Part shown: positions 7,733 through 17,280 of the stretch, piece by piece
Position numbering within the stretch: the stretch's first letter is position 1
How the letters are laid out: each line of letters begins with the position of its first letter
Origin: Candidatus Bathyarchaeota archaeon
GTDB lineage: Archaea; Thermoproteota; Bathyarchaeia; Bathyarchaeales; DTEX01
Direction of reading: 5' to 3'
DNA: 47,164 bases
Assembly (NCBI GenBank): GCA_018396435.1
Contig: JAGTRG010000006.1
Span: 1-47,164, forward strand
Translations under genes and position numbers: made by a program
Notes under the pieces: generated by a model
Database searches by the model: none
What the model saw: only the letters and a program-made list of their open reading frames with translations
Told to the model about the DNA's origin: nothing

Positions 7733-10657
7733 TTACCAGAACCTTCTCTTTAGCGCCTCGCGTTCAGCCTCTATTATTAATTCAAAAAATTCGTCCGTGA
7801 TCTTGCTCTCTTTAGCCAATATCTCCTTCACATTGCTTAGCCTAAGTCTTCTACCTGAGAGAGCCACCGCCGCGGCTTTTCCATATTTTGAAACGAGCTT
7901 AGCTGTTTCAAACGCTTCGTCCCTGAGATGCTCTTCACTCTTAGTCAGCTTCTCATTTTTCTTTTCAATCAATGGGTAAGCTTCGTAATCTTCAACCTCA
8001 AGCAAACCAAGGTTCGGTGACCCACACTTGGGACAGCGCGGATGCTCCGGTAAATCCTTAATGCTTACCATCTCTATGTAATCCCAGCAGTCTGTGCAGA
8101 CAAAAGTTCTCGTCTCACCTAGAAGCCTAGCTTTGGCCGATTCTATGAGGATTCTCCGCATTTTTTCCGGCGGTATAAGGTCTGTTTTCATGCTTACACG
8201 CTCTATGCCTACGCGGGCTATTGGGCTTGCCTCTCCACGCGTTTCAATTCTAACTATTTCTATCCTACCACGTCTCATCATGTCAAGAACATTGATCAGA
8301 TTTTTAATATCCAAATCCTTCGTGAAAACCTCTTTTAGGGACTCTTCATAGATTACTGTATCCTCAAAACTTTTGATCAAGTTTCTTAGGCTAACGCTTT
8401 CGAAGTCAACCCACTTTTTTATAGCTCCAAAACGTCGAGCAACATGTATTAGGCGCCTCTTAAATATGCCTGTTTTAACAACAGCCTTTGTAAGTGTCTC
8501 CTTAATGAAATCTTCCGTCGAATTCTTCAGATCTGAGAGTATTTCCATGATTGATTCAGGCTTAATTTCCCCCATGGTTTGAATGAATATCCTGTACGGA
8601 TCATGCTGAACAATCACGGAGTATCCTGTCCGCTCAGAAATCACGTGGCCAAGAACTTGAGCTAAAGCCCTATTGGTTAATGAGCCGAAGCTGCAATGCA
8701 TTATTATGAAGTCGCCCCATACCTCAATTGTTATCCGCTTGTCCGTTGGAGCTGGGCAGCCTTCCTTAACATGCTCAACAGTTTCCTTTATTGCTTCCAA
8801 AATTGTTTCTTCATCCGCCGGATATATTTTAGCCAGATCCCTCGCAATCTCTTCAGGGCTTAAGTTCGCCATTATTTTTTCCTCCACAAATCCCCTTATG
8901 GCGCCAACCTCCTGAGCGACCTCGAAGGGCACCGGTATTTCCTCGCCAACCCAGCTCGGTATAGCCCCTGTTGGATCATCAATTGACTTCACATAAATTT
9001 TGTCCGCATCCATGCTCATAATTTTCCAGGGGCTTCCACGTATGATAAATTTCACACCCGGCTTACCATACTCAGCTACAAAAGCTTCATCCAGCAGCCC
9101 TATCGCCGTGTCCGTGTTCTTATCAACGACAAGGTAATGTTTCTCATCAGGTATCATTGAGAGGTTCTCGAAGAAATATTCGAAGAGGGCCTTTGTTCTA
9201 CGAGGCTTTAGAACCACATTATCCTCAAAGGAAACCCACGCCAATCTTGGGAAGCGATTATGCATATACTCTAAAACCCGTTTCACATCGTCAACAACTA
9301 AATTCCTATAAGGGTAGGATCTTTTATAAACCTCGCATATTTCATCGAATGTTAGGCGTTTCCTCTTCAGCAAGGAAGCCGTTATCTGATGGGTTAAAAC
9401 ATCCAAGGGCTTTTCAGGTATGTCAACAGGCTCCAGCTCCTCATTATACGCTTTTCTGCCTATAACCATTGCCTCTAAGGTGTCGTCGGAATCCATCGTT
9501 ATAATTATGCCGTTCGCAACCAATCCAATCCTGTGACCGCTTCTCCCAACACGCTGTATTAACCGTGTAACCTGCCTTGGACTCATATATTGAATCACCA
9601 GATCTATTCTGCCAACATCTATTCCAAGCTCCAGACTGCTTGTGCAAACTAAACCACGCAATTCCCCCTGTTTAAGCCCCCTCTCAGCTGCGATCCTAGA
9701 GGACTTAGCTAAGGAACCATGATGAATGGAAACTGGAAAGTTAACATCCCATATTTTAAATCTGCTCGCTAAGATTTCGGAAATTGTACGTGTGTTAGTA
9801 AATAGTAGAGCCGAACTGTGTCTCTCAATAAATTGACGCATCACGCGCAATCTCGCCGCAACTTCAGGGTGGGTGAAAAGCGATGAAGCTAATTCTTCAT
9901 CCTTCTGTTCAGGTTTAGGATATATTATCTGCAACCTCATCATCCTTGCAACGGGAACCTTGACAATTTCAACCGGACGATTGTTTCCCACGAGAAACTG
10001 CGCAACCTTCTCCGGCGTGCCAATGGTTGCAGAAAGTCCAATTATTTGAAAGTCTTCATTAGTTATAGTTCTTAATCTTTCAAGCGCTAACGCTAGTTGA
10101 CTGCCACGTTTATTATCAGCAAGCTCATGCACCTCGTCAACAACAACCCATCTCATGGATTGCAGGTGGCGGCGCATGATCCACCCAGATAAAATTGACT
10201 GTAGCGTTTCAGGTGTCGTTATTAACATGTCCGGCGGGCTTCTAGCCTGCTTCGAACGTTCATTTGCGTCCGTATCACCATGCCTAACAGCTAATTTAAT
10301 ATCTAAATTATTACACCACCATTCTAAACGCTCAAGCATGTCACGGTTTAGAGCCCTTAAAGGCGTAATGTAAAGAACTTTTATCCCAGGCTCTCTCCTA
10401 GGCATCTGAATAAGCATGTTAAGAATTGGAAGGATCGCCGCCTCAGTCTTCCCGCTCGCAGTCGGCGATATAAGAAGAACATTTTTACCCTCAAGAATTT
10501 TAGGTATAACCTTTGATTGAGGCTCCGTTGGATATTTGAAACCCCTTTCCTCAATAAGCTTGCGTATTGGACGAACCAGCAAATTAAATACATTGTCTTG
10601 AACTTCCTTCATCTCTTGCGTTTGTTCAAATGATAAATCCATCGCCCGACAGCTCAT
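7733..10657 (-). CDS. lhr: Lhr-like superfamily 2 ATP-dependent helicase
   Basis: A 974-aa DNA/RNA helicase. Visible motifs in order: Q-like region (GFKYPTEPQ), Walker A SPTASGKTEA (about residues 64-72), TPLRALN, TTPETLQ, Walker B DEVH, SAT (GLSATIG), LLFTNTR, and motif VI QRVGRSGHRIG. After the helicase core come the winged-helix and Lhr-specific domains, and near the C-terminus a zinc-finger-like CTDCWDYIEM...CPKCGSP. Length and order match archaeal Lhr proteins, which act in DNA repair or replication restart and possibly RNA metabolism. It is probably co-transcribed with the upstream lysE-like and ACT-domain genes (29-bp gap). An internal ATG five codons downstream is an alternative start. 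Confidence 0.95.
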   Translation of the reverse strand: MSCRAMDLSFEQTQEMKEVQDNVFNLLVRPIRKLIEERGFKYPTEPQSKVIPKILEGKNVLLISPTASGKTEAAILPILNMLIQMPRREPGIKVLYITPLRALNRDMLERLEWWCNNLDIKLAVRHGDTDANERSKQARSPPDMLITTPETLQSILSGWIMRRHLQSMRWVVVDEVHELADNKRGSQLALALERLRTITNEDFQIIGLSATIGTPEKVAQFLVGNNRPVEIVKVPVARMMRLQIIYPKPEQKDEELASSLFTHPEVAARLRVMRQFIERHSSALLFTNTRTISEILASRFKIWDVNFPVSIHHGSLAKSSRIAAERGLKQGELRGLVCTSSLELGIDVGRIDLVIQYMSPRQVTRLIQRVGRSGHRIGLVANGIIITMDSDDTLEAMVIGRKAYNEELEPVDIPEKPLDVLTHQITASLLKRKRLTFDEICEVYKRSYPYRNLVVDDVKRVLEYMHNRFPRLAWVSFEDNVVLKPRRTKALFEYFFENLSMIPDEKHYLVVDKNTDTAIGLLDEAFVAEYGKPGVKFIIRGSPWKIMSMDADKIYVKSIDDPTGAIPSWVGEEIPVPFEVAQEVGAIRGFVEEKIMANLSPEEIARDLAKIYPADEETILEAIKETVEHVKEGCPAPTDKRITIEVWGDFIIMHCSFGSLTNRALAQVLGHVISERTGYSVIVQHDPYRIFIQTMGEIKPESIMEILSDLKNSTEDFIKETLTKAVVKTGIFKRRLIHVARRFGAIKKWVDFESVSLRNLIKSFEDTVIYEESLKEVFTKDLDIKNLINVLDMMRRGRIEIVRIETRGEASPIARVGIERVSMKTDLIPPEKMRRILIESAKARLLGETRTFVCTDCWDYIEMVSIKDLPEHPRCPKCGSPNLGLLEVEDYEAYPLIEKKNEKLTKSEEHLRDEAFETAKLVSKYGKAAAVALSGRRLRLSNVKEILAKESKITDEFFELIIEAEREALKRRFW

Positions 10658-10686
10658 CCCTAATTAAATCAAAGAATAAGTGCGAT

Positions 10687-11397
10687 TCAACAGTAAAAGC
10701 GTTTTGTCCAGAATCTTATGAACGCATTAACGAGCATATTAACTTGAAAATAAAGTGAAAATGGCAAATAAATTGCGAGAGAGATTAGGACTATGGAACT
10801 GCCAAAAAGTATTGCCTTAACAATTCTCCTGCTTAAAAATTTTCTACTTTTATGAATTGAGTAGCTTTTGAAACTAAACCACGCTAAATCCGCAAATGCA
10901 TGCCCAAACAAGAACGCTAATAAGCCTGATGCCCCAGCGATAGATACAGCGCTCATTATTAAAGGGGATCCCTCCATCAGCCACCAAAGATAGAAATAGG
11001 GATTCGAACCGCTACTTAAAAATCCGGAAATAAGTAAGCCACGCGAACCCCACCTTGTTTTGGCAAGGTTAGAATTGGAGGCTAAGACTACATCGTTAAT
11101 TTTTAGGTTTAATGAATCCCTCATCAGACGAAAACCCATAAAAAACAGCATGGCTCCACCTATAAAACTCATCATAGTTAAAGCATGCTTAGTTTTCATC
11201 AATGGACCCAATCCTAAGAAAACTAGGTAAATTATAAGTAATTCAAGAATCAAATGTCCAAGCACAATTAAGGGACCGGCTATCCTACCGCTTCTCATAG
11301 ACTCCGAGACTACGAGCGTGAAAACTGGTCCTGGAACAACGGCTCCGGATAGAGCTGCCATAAACGATAGAGAAGCTATACCCAGCAGTTCAAGCAC
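10687..11397 (-). CDS. LysE-family amino-acid exporter-like membrane protein
   Basis: A 236-aa protein with about six hydrophobic segments. The N-terminus LSFMAALSGAVVPGPVFTLVVSES matches the LysE/RhtB family signature (GxxPGP). This family exports amino acids or similar small molecules; the substrate is unknown here. It sits 10 bp after the ACT-domain regulator gene on the same strand, which suggests that amino-acid level controls export. The pairing is inference. Confidence 0.82.
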   Translation of the reverse strand: MLELLGIASLSFMAALSGAVVPGPVFTLVVSESMRSGRIAGPLIVLGHLILELLIIYLVFLGLGPLMKTKHALTMMSFIGGAMLFFMGFRLMRDSLNLKINDVVLASNSNLAKTRWGSRGLLISGFLSSGSNPYFYLWWLMEGSPLIMSAVSIAGASGLLAFLFGHAFADLAWFSFKSYSIHKSRKFLSRRIVKAILFGSSIVLISLAIYLPFSLYFQVNMLVNAFIRFWTKRFYC

Positions 11398-11407
11398 GCT
11401 ATCTTCC

Positions 11408-11911
11408 TCAATACACCGAAACCTTCGAAACGCCTTTTATCCTTAGGAACTCAGGTATAAGTTCACCAGGCACCTTCATTTCGGTTATAAGCGTCAGCTT
11501 CGGCTCAGGAGTGAGCTCCGGATCATCAACTATCGCTTGTCTTATACTTATGTTCTTTTGCGCTATTAGCGAGGCTGAAGCCGCCAATATGCCAGGCGTT
11601 CTGGCATCCACCGGAGTTATCTCGACAACACCAAAGTTTAAATGCTTAGCCACATCGCGCAGTGATGACCCAGCTGGGCTTATACCATTAAATATGACCT
11701 TCAAATCCGGGTTGCCCTCAATCATCTTCACCGTTTGAGTAACTGTTCTCCTATCAACCTTAGCAACCCGGCTTATCCTAACGACTGGTATAATTATGTC
11801 TCCGCAGTAGATTTTCCCATTTCTCACACTTAAGCCATTCTTAATGAGTATTTTTGCAACATTGAGTCTTTCAGGGTAACCTTCCAAGGCTTTTACTATC
11901 TTATCCCACAT
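11408..11911 (-). CDS. Predicted amino-acid-metabolism regulator with ACT-like domain
   Basis: About 167 aa. The N-terminal half (IPVVRISRVAKVDRRTVTQTVKMI) looks like a helix-turn-helix DNA-binding segment. The C-terminal half (FGVVEITPVDARTPGILAASASLIAQKNISIRQAIVDDP) has the beta-alpha pattern of ACT ligand-binding domains. Archaeal proteins of this build are annotated as predicted regulators of amino-acid metabolism. ORF-track start is GTG at 11920; I prefer ATG at 11911 (MWDKIVKAL). It is the first gene of a likely operon with lysE-like and lhr. Confidence 0.75.
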   Translation of the reverse strand: MWDKIVKALEGYPERLNVAKILIKNGLSVRNGKIYCGDIIIPVVRISRVAKVDRRTVTQTVKMIEGNPDLKVIFNGISPAGSSLRDVAKHLNFGVVEITPVDARTPGILAASASLIAQKNISIRQAIVDDPELTPEPKLTLITEMKVPGELIPEFLRIKGVSKVSVY

Positions 11912-12109
11912 AATAACCACTTTTTGTATAATTTTAAACAGCCTAAGTAATTATTGTACAATCGCGCTTTTAATCTTTCCTAATTGAAACATTGATTATT
12001 CCCACGGCTAAGTTAGGAACTCTCATTTCATCTCTCCTTTATAAATTATCGCCACATGAGGGAATGCGTATTAATCATGTGGAAGATTAGGAAATGGGAA
12101 CAACAAAGC

Positions 12110-12118
12110 TTTTAAATA
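12110..12118 (+). promoter_or_regulatory. TATA box of the uS15-recJ operon
   Basis: TTTTAAATA lies 50 bases before the TTG start of rpsO, placing transcription start near 12140, just before the GGAGGA site. It also shows that the ORF-track start at 12094 lies upstream of the promoter and is wrong. Confidence 0.6.
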
Positions 12119-12159
12119 CGTGTGCGTCTCTTTTTCAAAAGCTTATTGGAGGATCAGTA

Positions 12160-12600
12160 TTGCCCAAAAAGGAAAAAGGGCGCTCACATTCCACCAGACC
12201 CGTTGGGAAAAGATCCCCAAGCTGGTGTAAGTATCAACCTGAGGAGATTGTAGCCTTAATAGTTAAGCTTGCTAGGGAGGGGATCCCGTCAAGCAGGATA
12301 GGTGTGATACTGCGCGATCAGTATGGTATTCCGCTTGTAAAACCCATCGTTGGAAAAAGCATAACTGAAATACTTAAAGATAATGGTCTGGCGCCTAAAA
12401 TTCCTGAGGATTTAGAAAATCTCCTCAGAAAAGCCGCGCGTATAACAGCCCATTTGCAGAGGAACAAGAAAGACAAGCGTAATAAGAGAGCCTTGCAGCT
12501 CATTGAATCTAAGATTCACCGCTTATCTGACTACTATAAGGAGAAGGGCATATTGCCCTCAAACTGGGAGTATAAGGCAATAGTAGCCTCTATTACCTAA
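12160..12600 (+). CDS. rpsO: Small-subunit ribosomal protein uS15
   Basis: Binds 16S rRNA in the platform of the small subunit. The archaeal form has an extra N-terminal part, seen here as HSTRPVGKRSPSWCKYQPEEIVALIVKLAREG, followed by the S15 core (RITAHLQRNKKDKRNKRALQLIESKIHRLSDYYKEKG). I chose the TTG at 12160, six bases after GGAGGA; this gives MPKKEKGRSHS, 146 aa, the usual archaeal length. It is followed by recJ after 11 bases. Confidence 0.95.
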   Translation: MPKKEKGRSHSTRPVGKRSPSWCKYQPEEIVALIVKLAREGIPSSRIGVILRDQYGIPLVKPIVGKSITEILKDNGLAPKIPEDLENLLRKAARITAHLQRNKKDKRNKRALQLIESKIHRLSDYYKEKGILPSNWEYKAIVASIT

Positions 12601-12611
12601 AAGGGTTCTAA

Positions 12612-14069
12612 ATGACCCGTGATAAAATTAGTGATATCATTAATGAAGCCCGTGCGGCGTCCAAGATTATTCTTGAAAACCTTGATGAGGGTAAAAAGAT
12701 CCTTGTAATATCTCATATGGATGCCGACGGCATATCGTCCGCCGGAATTCTGGGGAAAGCTCTGTTCCGGTCTGGGGCTAGCTTCTGCATTAGAATAGAG
12801 CGATGGTTAGATGAGGATGTTATAAATGAGGCATATTCACAGAGCGGAGATGATACACTAGTAATATTTACTGACATGGGAAGCGGCTACCTTGACGTAT
12901 TATGCGCTAAAGCAGAGAGTAGGGAAACAATTATATTAGATCATCATCAGCCTATAGGTAAACCTAAAGAATCCTTTATACATGTTAATCCACATCTGTT
13001 AGGGATAGATGGGGCTCGGGAAATAAGCTCCGCTGGAATAGCGTATTTGGTGGCAAAGTCCATAAATGAGAATAATATTGATCTTTCGCATCTAGCCGTT
13101 ATAGGAGCTTTAGGAGATCTACAGGATAAATATGACGAGAGAAGGCTAGGCGGCGTAAATGAGTTTATTGTCAGTGATGCCATTAGATCCGGGCTACTAG
13201 CCGTTGAAATAGATCTTCTGTTCTTCGGTAGGGAAACGCGGCCAATACATAAAGCCCTAGCTTATACGACAAACCCTTACATACCCGGAATAAGCGGGGA
13301 GGAGGATCGAACCCTAGCGTTCCTAAGCGAACTACATATTGAACTCAAAAGAAACGATAGGTGGCGCGCTCTAAGGGACCTAGCGTCAGACGAAAAACGT
13401 AAGATATTCTCCGCTCTGCACGACTATCTGATCTCGAAAGGTTTTAAAAGCGAAGTAGCCATGAACCTTATAGGTGCGGTGTATATCCTTTTAAAAGAGG
13501 AGCCGTGGACGCCGCTTAGAGATGCCCGAGAGTTCGCGCTTCTCCTAAATGCAACTGGAAGAATGGGGGTTCCGGGCTTAGGCGTAGCCATATGCATGGG
13601 CGATAGAAGCGCAACCTATGAGGAAGCCCTAACAGTTCTAGAGGATTATAGGCATACGATCACTAAATACCTTAAATGGTTGAATGAAAATCCGGATCGC
13701 ATTGAAGAATGGGAGAACATCTATATCCTTCATGGCGAGAAAGATATTGATGAGAAATCTATAAGCGCAATATCGACCATAATCACAACGAACTTGCCGA
13801 AGCCAGAGAAGCCGCTGGTTGCATATTCTTTCATGCCTAAAGAAAGAGTGCTTAAAATTTCAGCACGCACAACAGATTCGATAGCTAGGATGGGATTAAA
13901 TCTTGGAGAAATAATAAGCATGGCTGCGGAGAAATGTTCGGGAATAGGCGGCGGACATGATATTGCAGCTGGCGCTCAAGTACCTTACGAGCAGAAAATA
14001 CAATTCTTGAAGTATGTTGACTCCCTTGTAAAAGAATATATGGTGAGGATGAAAAGAGGTGGAAGCTGA
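12612..14069 (+). CDS. RecJ-like DHH-family exonuclease/phosphoesterase
   Basis: A 485-aa DHH/DHHA1 protein. The metal-binding motifs are visible: SHMDADGISSAG, FTDMGSG, and LDHHQP (the DHH signature), plus the C-terminal DHHA1 motif GIGGGHDIAAGAQV. Archaeal RecJ homologues degrade single-stranded DNA or RNA from an end, and one class (GAN) binds the GINS-MCM replication complex; I cannot say from sequence alone which activity applies. The order uS15, recJ, Pcc1-like is a conserved archaeal arrangement. Its last bases overlap the next gene's GTG start. Confidence 0.92.
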   Translation: MTRDKISDIINEARAASKIILENLDEGKKILVISHMDADGISSAGILGKALFRSGASFCIRIERWLDEDVINEAYSQSGDDTLVIFTDMGSGYLDVLCAKAESRETIILDHHQPIGKPKESFIHVNPHLLGIDGAREISSAGIAYLVAKSINENNIDLSHLAVIGALGDLQDKYDERRLGGVNEFIVSDAIRSGLLAVEIDLLFFGRETRPIHKALAYTTNPYIPGISGEEDRTLAFLSELHIELKRNDRWRALRDLASDEKRKIFSALHDYLISKGFKSEVAMNLIGAVYILLKEEPWTPLRDAREFALLLNATGRMGVPGLGVAICMGDRSATYEEALTVLEDYRHTITKYLKWLNENPDRIEEWENIYILHGEKDIDEKSISAISTIITTNLPKPEKPLVAYSFMPKERVLKISARTTDSIARMGLNLGEIISMAAEKCSGIGGGHDIAAGAQVPYEQKIQFLKYVDSLVKEYMVRMKRGGS

Positions 14070-14307
14070 AATATTGCTCGTCTACGATGATGAGGCGGAG
14101 GCGGAAGCCATATTTAAGGCTGTCTCGCCTGATAATGCGGAGACGCCCAGTGGATTAATCGTGGAGACGCAGAAGATGGAGAGAAAAGTTGTTACAACCA
14201 TAAAGTACTGTGGCGACAATATTGCAACCCTACTATCAACGATTGATGATCTGCTAAAATGCGTATTGACCGCTGAAAAAACCATTTCAGTTGTTAAAAA
14301 TATCTAA
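14059..14307 (+). CDS. Pcc1-like KEOPS-associated protein, paralogue 1 (COG2892 type)
   Basis: An 82-aa protein, GTG start inside the recJ end. It ends with the pattern NIATLLSTIDDLLKCVLTAEKTI, which matches the C-terminal helix of the CTAG/Pcc1 family. A second Pcc1-like gene lies at 18894. Archaeal KEOPS, which makes t6A37 on tRNAs, contains Pcc1 and a second Pcc1-like subunit, Pcc2; this recJ-linked copy is a candidate for the second, which is inference from location. Confidence 0.7.
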   Translation: MEAEILLVYDDEAEAEAIFKAVSPDNAETPSGLIVETQKMERKVVTTIKYCGDNIATLLSTIDDLLKCVLTAEKTISVVKNI

Positions 14308-14318
14308 GCAAAAGCGGA

Positions 14319-14327
14319 CTTAAATAC
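14319..14327 (+). promoter_or_regulatory. TATA-like box before psmA
   Basis: CTTAAATAC lies in the 99-bp gap between the Pcc1-like gene and the proteasome gene, about 80 bases before the start codon, and suggests a new transcription unit here. Confidence 0.45.
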
Positions 14328-14406
14328 AAAAGGTTTTTTAGTTTCATCTTCTACTTCTCAAAGAGAAGAGAAAGATTTGATGATGGAAGAGAGGGTGATA
14401 TGAAAA

Positions 14407-15126
14407 TTGTCTGTCTTTGCAGTTCCAGGAGCATATGATAGAGCCATCACAGTTTTTTCCCCAGATGGCCGATTATTCCAAGTTGAATACGCATTGGAAA
14501 CAGTTTATAGGGGCTCAACCATTATAGGTATAACATGCCCCGAGGGGGTCATTATAGGGGCTGAGGAAAAAATTGAGTCTAAACTGCAGAATCCAAAGTT
14601 CACCCAGAAAATATATGAAGTTGATGAGCACATTGGAGCCGCAGTTGTCGGCTTAAGCTCTGATGCACGAATATTGATCGATGAGGCCCGGGTTTTCGCT
14701 CAGAGCAATAGGCTCATGTACGATGAGCCGGTGGATGTAGAGGTTGTTGCAAAGAGAATAGGCGACATAAAACAGCTTTACACACAGCATGCTGGAGTCA
14801 GGCCCTTCGGCGTTTCCATAATTTTCGCCGGAGTCGATAAGAGCGGAAGCCAACTCTTTACGACGGACCCAAGCGGAACATACAGGGCATATAAGGCTGT
14901 TGCTATAGGAATTGGCCGTGAAACCGCTGAGAACGTGCTTAGGGAGGAGTACCGTGATGACTTAACCCTTGAAGAAGCCATAAAGCTCGGGGTTAAATGC
15001 TTAATTAAGTCGATGCAGGCTAGGGGCGAACAGCCTAGAATCAAAATATCCGTCATTCCAGCCTCAACCAGACGGTTTAAGATGCTGTCTGACGAAGAAG
15101 TTGAGAAATACACGAAGGAAGTGTAA
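14407..15126 (+). CDS. psmA: 20S proteasome alpha subunit
   Basis: Forms the outer rings and gate of the 20S core particle. The N-terminal gate and H0 helix are clear: YDRAITVFSPDGRLFQVEYALE, then GAEEKIESKLQ and KIYEVDEHIGAAVVGLSSDAR. There is no N-terminal catalytic Thr, as expected for an alpha chain. 239 aa with a TTG start. It begins the run SBDS, rrp4, rrp41, rrp42, the classic archaeal proteasome-exosome gene neighbourhood. Confidence 0.97.
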   Translation: MSVFAVPGAYDRAITVFSPDGRLFQVEYALETVYRGSTIIGITCPEGVIIGAEEKIESKLQNPKFTQKIYEVDEHIGAAVVGLSSDARILIDEARVFAQSNRLMYDEPVDVEVVAKRIGDIKQLYTQHAGVRPFGVSIIFAGVDKSGSQLFTTDPSGTYRAYKAVAIGIGRETAENVLREEYRDDLTLEEAIKLGVKCLIKSMQARGEQPRIKISVIPASTRRFKMLSDEEVEKYTKEV

Positions 15127-15141
15127 GGTAGCTGAGAGGAG

Positions 15142-15831
15142 ATGAGTAAAAACTATACGATTGCGCGCATAAATATAAATGGAGAGAATTTTGAGATAAT
15201 AGTTAAACCAGACCCAGCATTTGCATTCCGTAGCGGAAAATCCGTATCGCTTTCAGATATACTAGTTACAGATGTAATATTTACTGACGCAAACAAGGGC
15301 TTAAGGTCTCCTGAAAAGAAACTGAAAGAAGCCTTTGGAACCCTAGACCCGCTAGAAATAGCCAAAATCATACTTAAGAAGGGCACTCTTCAGCTAACAA
15401 CCCAGCAGAGGAGGCAGCTTATTGAAGAAAAGCGTAGGCAGATCATTGATTTTATATCACGTAACGCTATGGATCCGAGAACGAAGCTTCCTCACCCGCC
15501 AACCCGTATAGAACAGGCTCTTGAGCAAGTTCACTTTCCCATCGATCCATTTAAAAGCGTCGAGGAGCAAGCAAATGAGGCCATCAAGGTTCTGCGCACA
15601 GTTTTACCGCTCAGCGTCGAAAAGATCTCCGTAGCGGTCCGCATACCCCCCGAGCATGCTGGCAAAGCCTATGGGGCTCTAAAATCCTTCGGAACAATAA
15701 AAAATGAGGTTTGGTTAAGCGACGGCTCACTTTCCATAATCCTAGAGATGCCCGCTGGATTTTACGGACCCTTCTTAGAGAAGATGGGTGAAATCACCCA
15801 TGGAAACCTAGAGGCCAAAATTTTAAAGTAG
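15142..15831 (+). CDS. Ribosome maturation protein SBDS (Sdo1)
   Basis: A 229-aa orthologue of eukaryotic SBDS, which helps release eIF6 from the new large subunit. It shows the N-terminal FYSH domain (FRSGKSVSLSDILVTDVIF), the central helical part (MDPRTKLPHPPTRIEQALEQ) and the ferredoxin-like C-terminal domain (RIPPEHAGKAYGALKSFG). ATG start behind GAGGAG, 15 bp after psmA. An aIF6 gene is present at 21.2 kb. Confidence 0.97.
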   Translation: MSKNYTIARININGENFEIIVKPDPAFAFRSGKSVSLSDILVTDVIFTDANKGLRSPEKKLKEAFGTLDPLEIAKIILKKGTLQLTTQQRRQLIEEKRRQIIDFISRNAMDPRTKLPHPPTRIEQALEQVHFPIDPFKSVEEQANEAIKVLRTVLPLSVEKISVAVRIPPEHAGKAYGALKSFGTIKNEVWLSDGSLSIILEMPAGFYGPFLEKMGEITHGNLEAKILK

Positions 15832-15847
15832 TTTAGGTGGCGTCATC

Positions 15848-16540
15848 ATGTTCTTTTTTGAGAATAGGCAGGTAGTAACTCCCGGCGATCTTCTAGCAGA
15901 AGGTGACTATATAGCTGGCAACAACACGTATAAGGAGGGATCTAGGATTTACGCTAGCAGACTTGGACTTGTAGAGTACGGGGAAAAAGTGGTTCAAGTT
16001 GTTGCATTAAACACGTTCTACATCCCTTCAGTTGGCGACCAGGTTATTGGCAAGATAGAAGATGTGAATATTAATGGTTGGGTTGTCAACATAAATTCCC
16101 CCTATCAGGCTACCTTAAGAGCCAGCGAGGCGCTAAACAAACCTTTTAGACAGCAAAAGGATGATCTAACGAGGTTTCTGGACGTTGGAGATTTAATTTT
16201 TGCAAAAATCATATCTTTTGACCGAACCATCGACCCGGTTCTCACAATTAAGGAACCGGGGCTTGGAAAAATCACTCAAGGGCAAATAGTTAAAGTTTCT
16301 CCTGCAAAAATACCTAGGATCATAGGGCGTAAAGCCTCGATGATAAATATGCTTAAAAATGAGACTGAATGTAAAATAACCGTTGGGCAAAATGGCATAA
16401 TATTAATTTCTGGACCAAGTCCTGAGCATGAAAGATTGGCTATTATGGCAATTGAGAAGATTGCTCAGGAAGCTCACACCTCTGGACTGACGGATCGGAT
16501 TACTGAAATGATAAGGAAAGAGAAAGGTGCAAAGAAATGA
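15848..16540 (+). CDS. rrp4: Exosome cap subunit Rrp4
   Basis: RNA-binding cap protein of the archaeal exosome. 230 aa with an N-terminal beta domain ([16 protein letters not shown]), an S1 domain ([19 protein letters not shown]) and a KH domain ([21 protein letters not shown]). It recruits RNA to the Rrp41-Rrp42 ring. It overlaps rrp41 by 4 bases (ATGA), pointing to coupled translation. Confidence 0.97.
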   Translation: MFFFENRQVVTPGDLLAEGDYIAGNNTYKEGSRIYASRLGLVEYGEKVVQVVALNTFYIPSVGDQVIGKIEDVNINGWVVNINSPYQATLRASEALNKPFRQQKDDLTRFLDVGDLIFAKIISFDRTIDPVLTIKEPGLGKITQGQIVKVSPAKIPRIIGRKASMINMLKNETECKITVGQNGIILISGPSPEHERLAIMAIEKIAQEAHTSGLTDRITEMIRKEKGAKK

Positions 16541-17280
16541 GTGGAAAAATCAGGTTGATAAATGAAAATGGTCTGAGGGTTGATGGAAGAAGACCGAACG
16601 AGCTTAGGCCAATAAAGATGGAAGTAGGTGTATTAAGTAATGCTGACGGCTCAGCTTATATTGAGCAGGGAAAAAATAAAATATTAGCCGCTGTTTACGG
16701 ACCTAGAGAGGTTCACCCTAGACATTTAGCTTTACCGGATAGATCTCTTCTCAGATGCAGATACCATATGGCTCCATTCTCAGTTGAGGAGCGTAAGTCC
16801 CCAGCACCATCGAGACGTGAAATAGAACTCTCCAAAGTTATAAAAGAGGCCCTTGAGCCAGCAATATTTCTTGAGAAGTTCCCGAGAACATCCATTGATA
16901 TATTCATCGAAGTGCTTCAAGCCGATGGGGGAACAAGATGCGCTGGCACAACTGTCGCCGCTTTAGCATTAGCCGATGCTGGCATTCCTATGAGGGACCT
17001 TGTGGTTGCATGCGCCGCTGGAAAGGTTGACGGCGTCTTAGTGCTAGATCTCAATGACATTGAAGATAAGGAGGGTGAGGCTGATGTGCCAGTTGCGTAT
17101 ATGCCAAATCTGGGATTAATATCGCTTCTTCAAATGGACGGATCATTAACCATTGAGGAGTTTAATCAGTCCCTAAACCTTGCAATGGAGGGCTGTAAGC
17201 AAATATATAAATTTCAGAAGGAGGCCCTGAGGTCCAGATATGTAACAATTAAGGAGGAGGTTGAAGAATGTCTTCGATAA
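16537..17280 (+). CDS. rrp41: Exosome catalytic subunit Rrp41
   Basis: The phosphorolytic 3'-5' exoribonuclease of the RNase PH fold. 247 aa with the family markers [29 protein letters not shown]-like strand ([16 protein letters not shown]), [10 protein letters not shown] and the catalytic acidic run [20 protein letters not shown]. It forms the hexameric ring with Rrp42, whose gene overlaps its end by 13 bases. Confidence 0.97.
   Translation: MSGKIRLINENGLRVDGRRPNELRPIKMEVGVLSNADGSAYIEQGKNKILAAVYGPREVHPRHLALPDRSLLRCRYHMAPFSVEERKSPAPSRREIELSKVIKEALEPAIFLEKFPRTSIDIFIEVLQADGGTRCAGTTVAALALADAGIPMRDLVVACAAGKVDGVLVLDLNDIEDKEGEADVPVAYMPNLGLISLLQMDGSLTIEEFNQSLNLAMEGCKQIYKFQKEALRSRYVTIKEEVEECLR

Noticed and set aside
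9157-9465. 102-aa plus-strand ORF and other long frames opposite lhr, rpoA and rpoB
   Set aside because: Antisense shadows of strongly conserved genes, with no start signals or family features.
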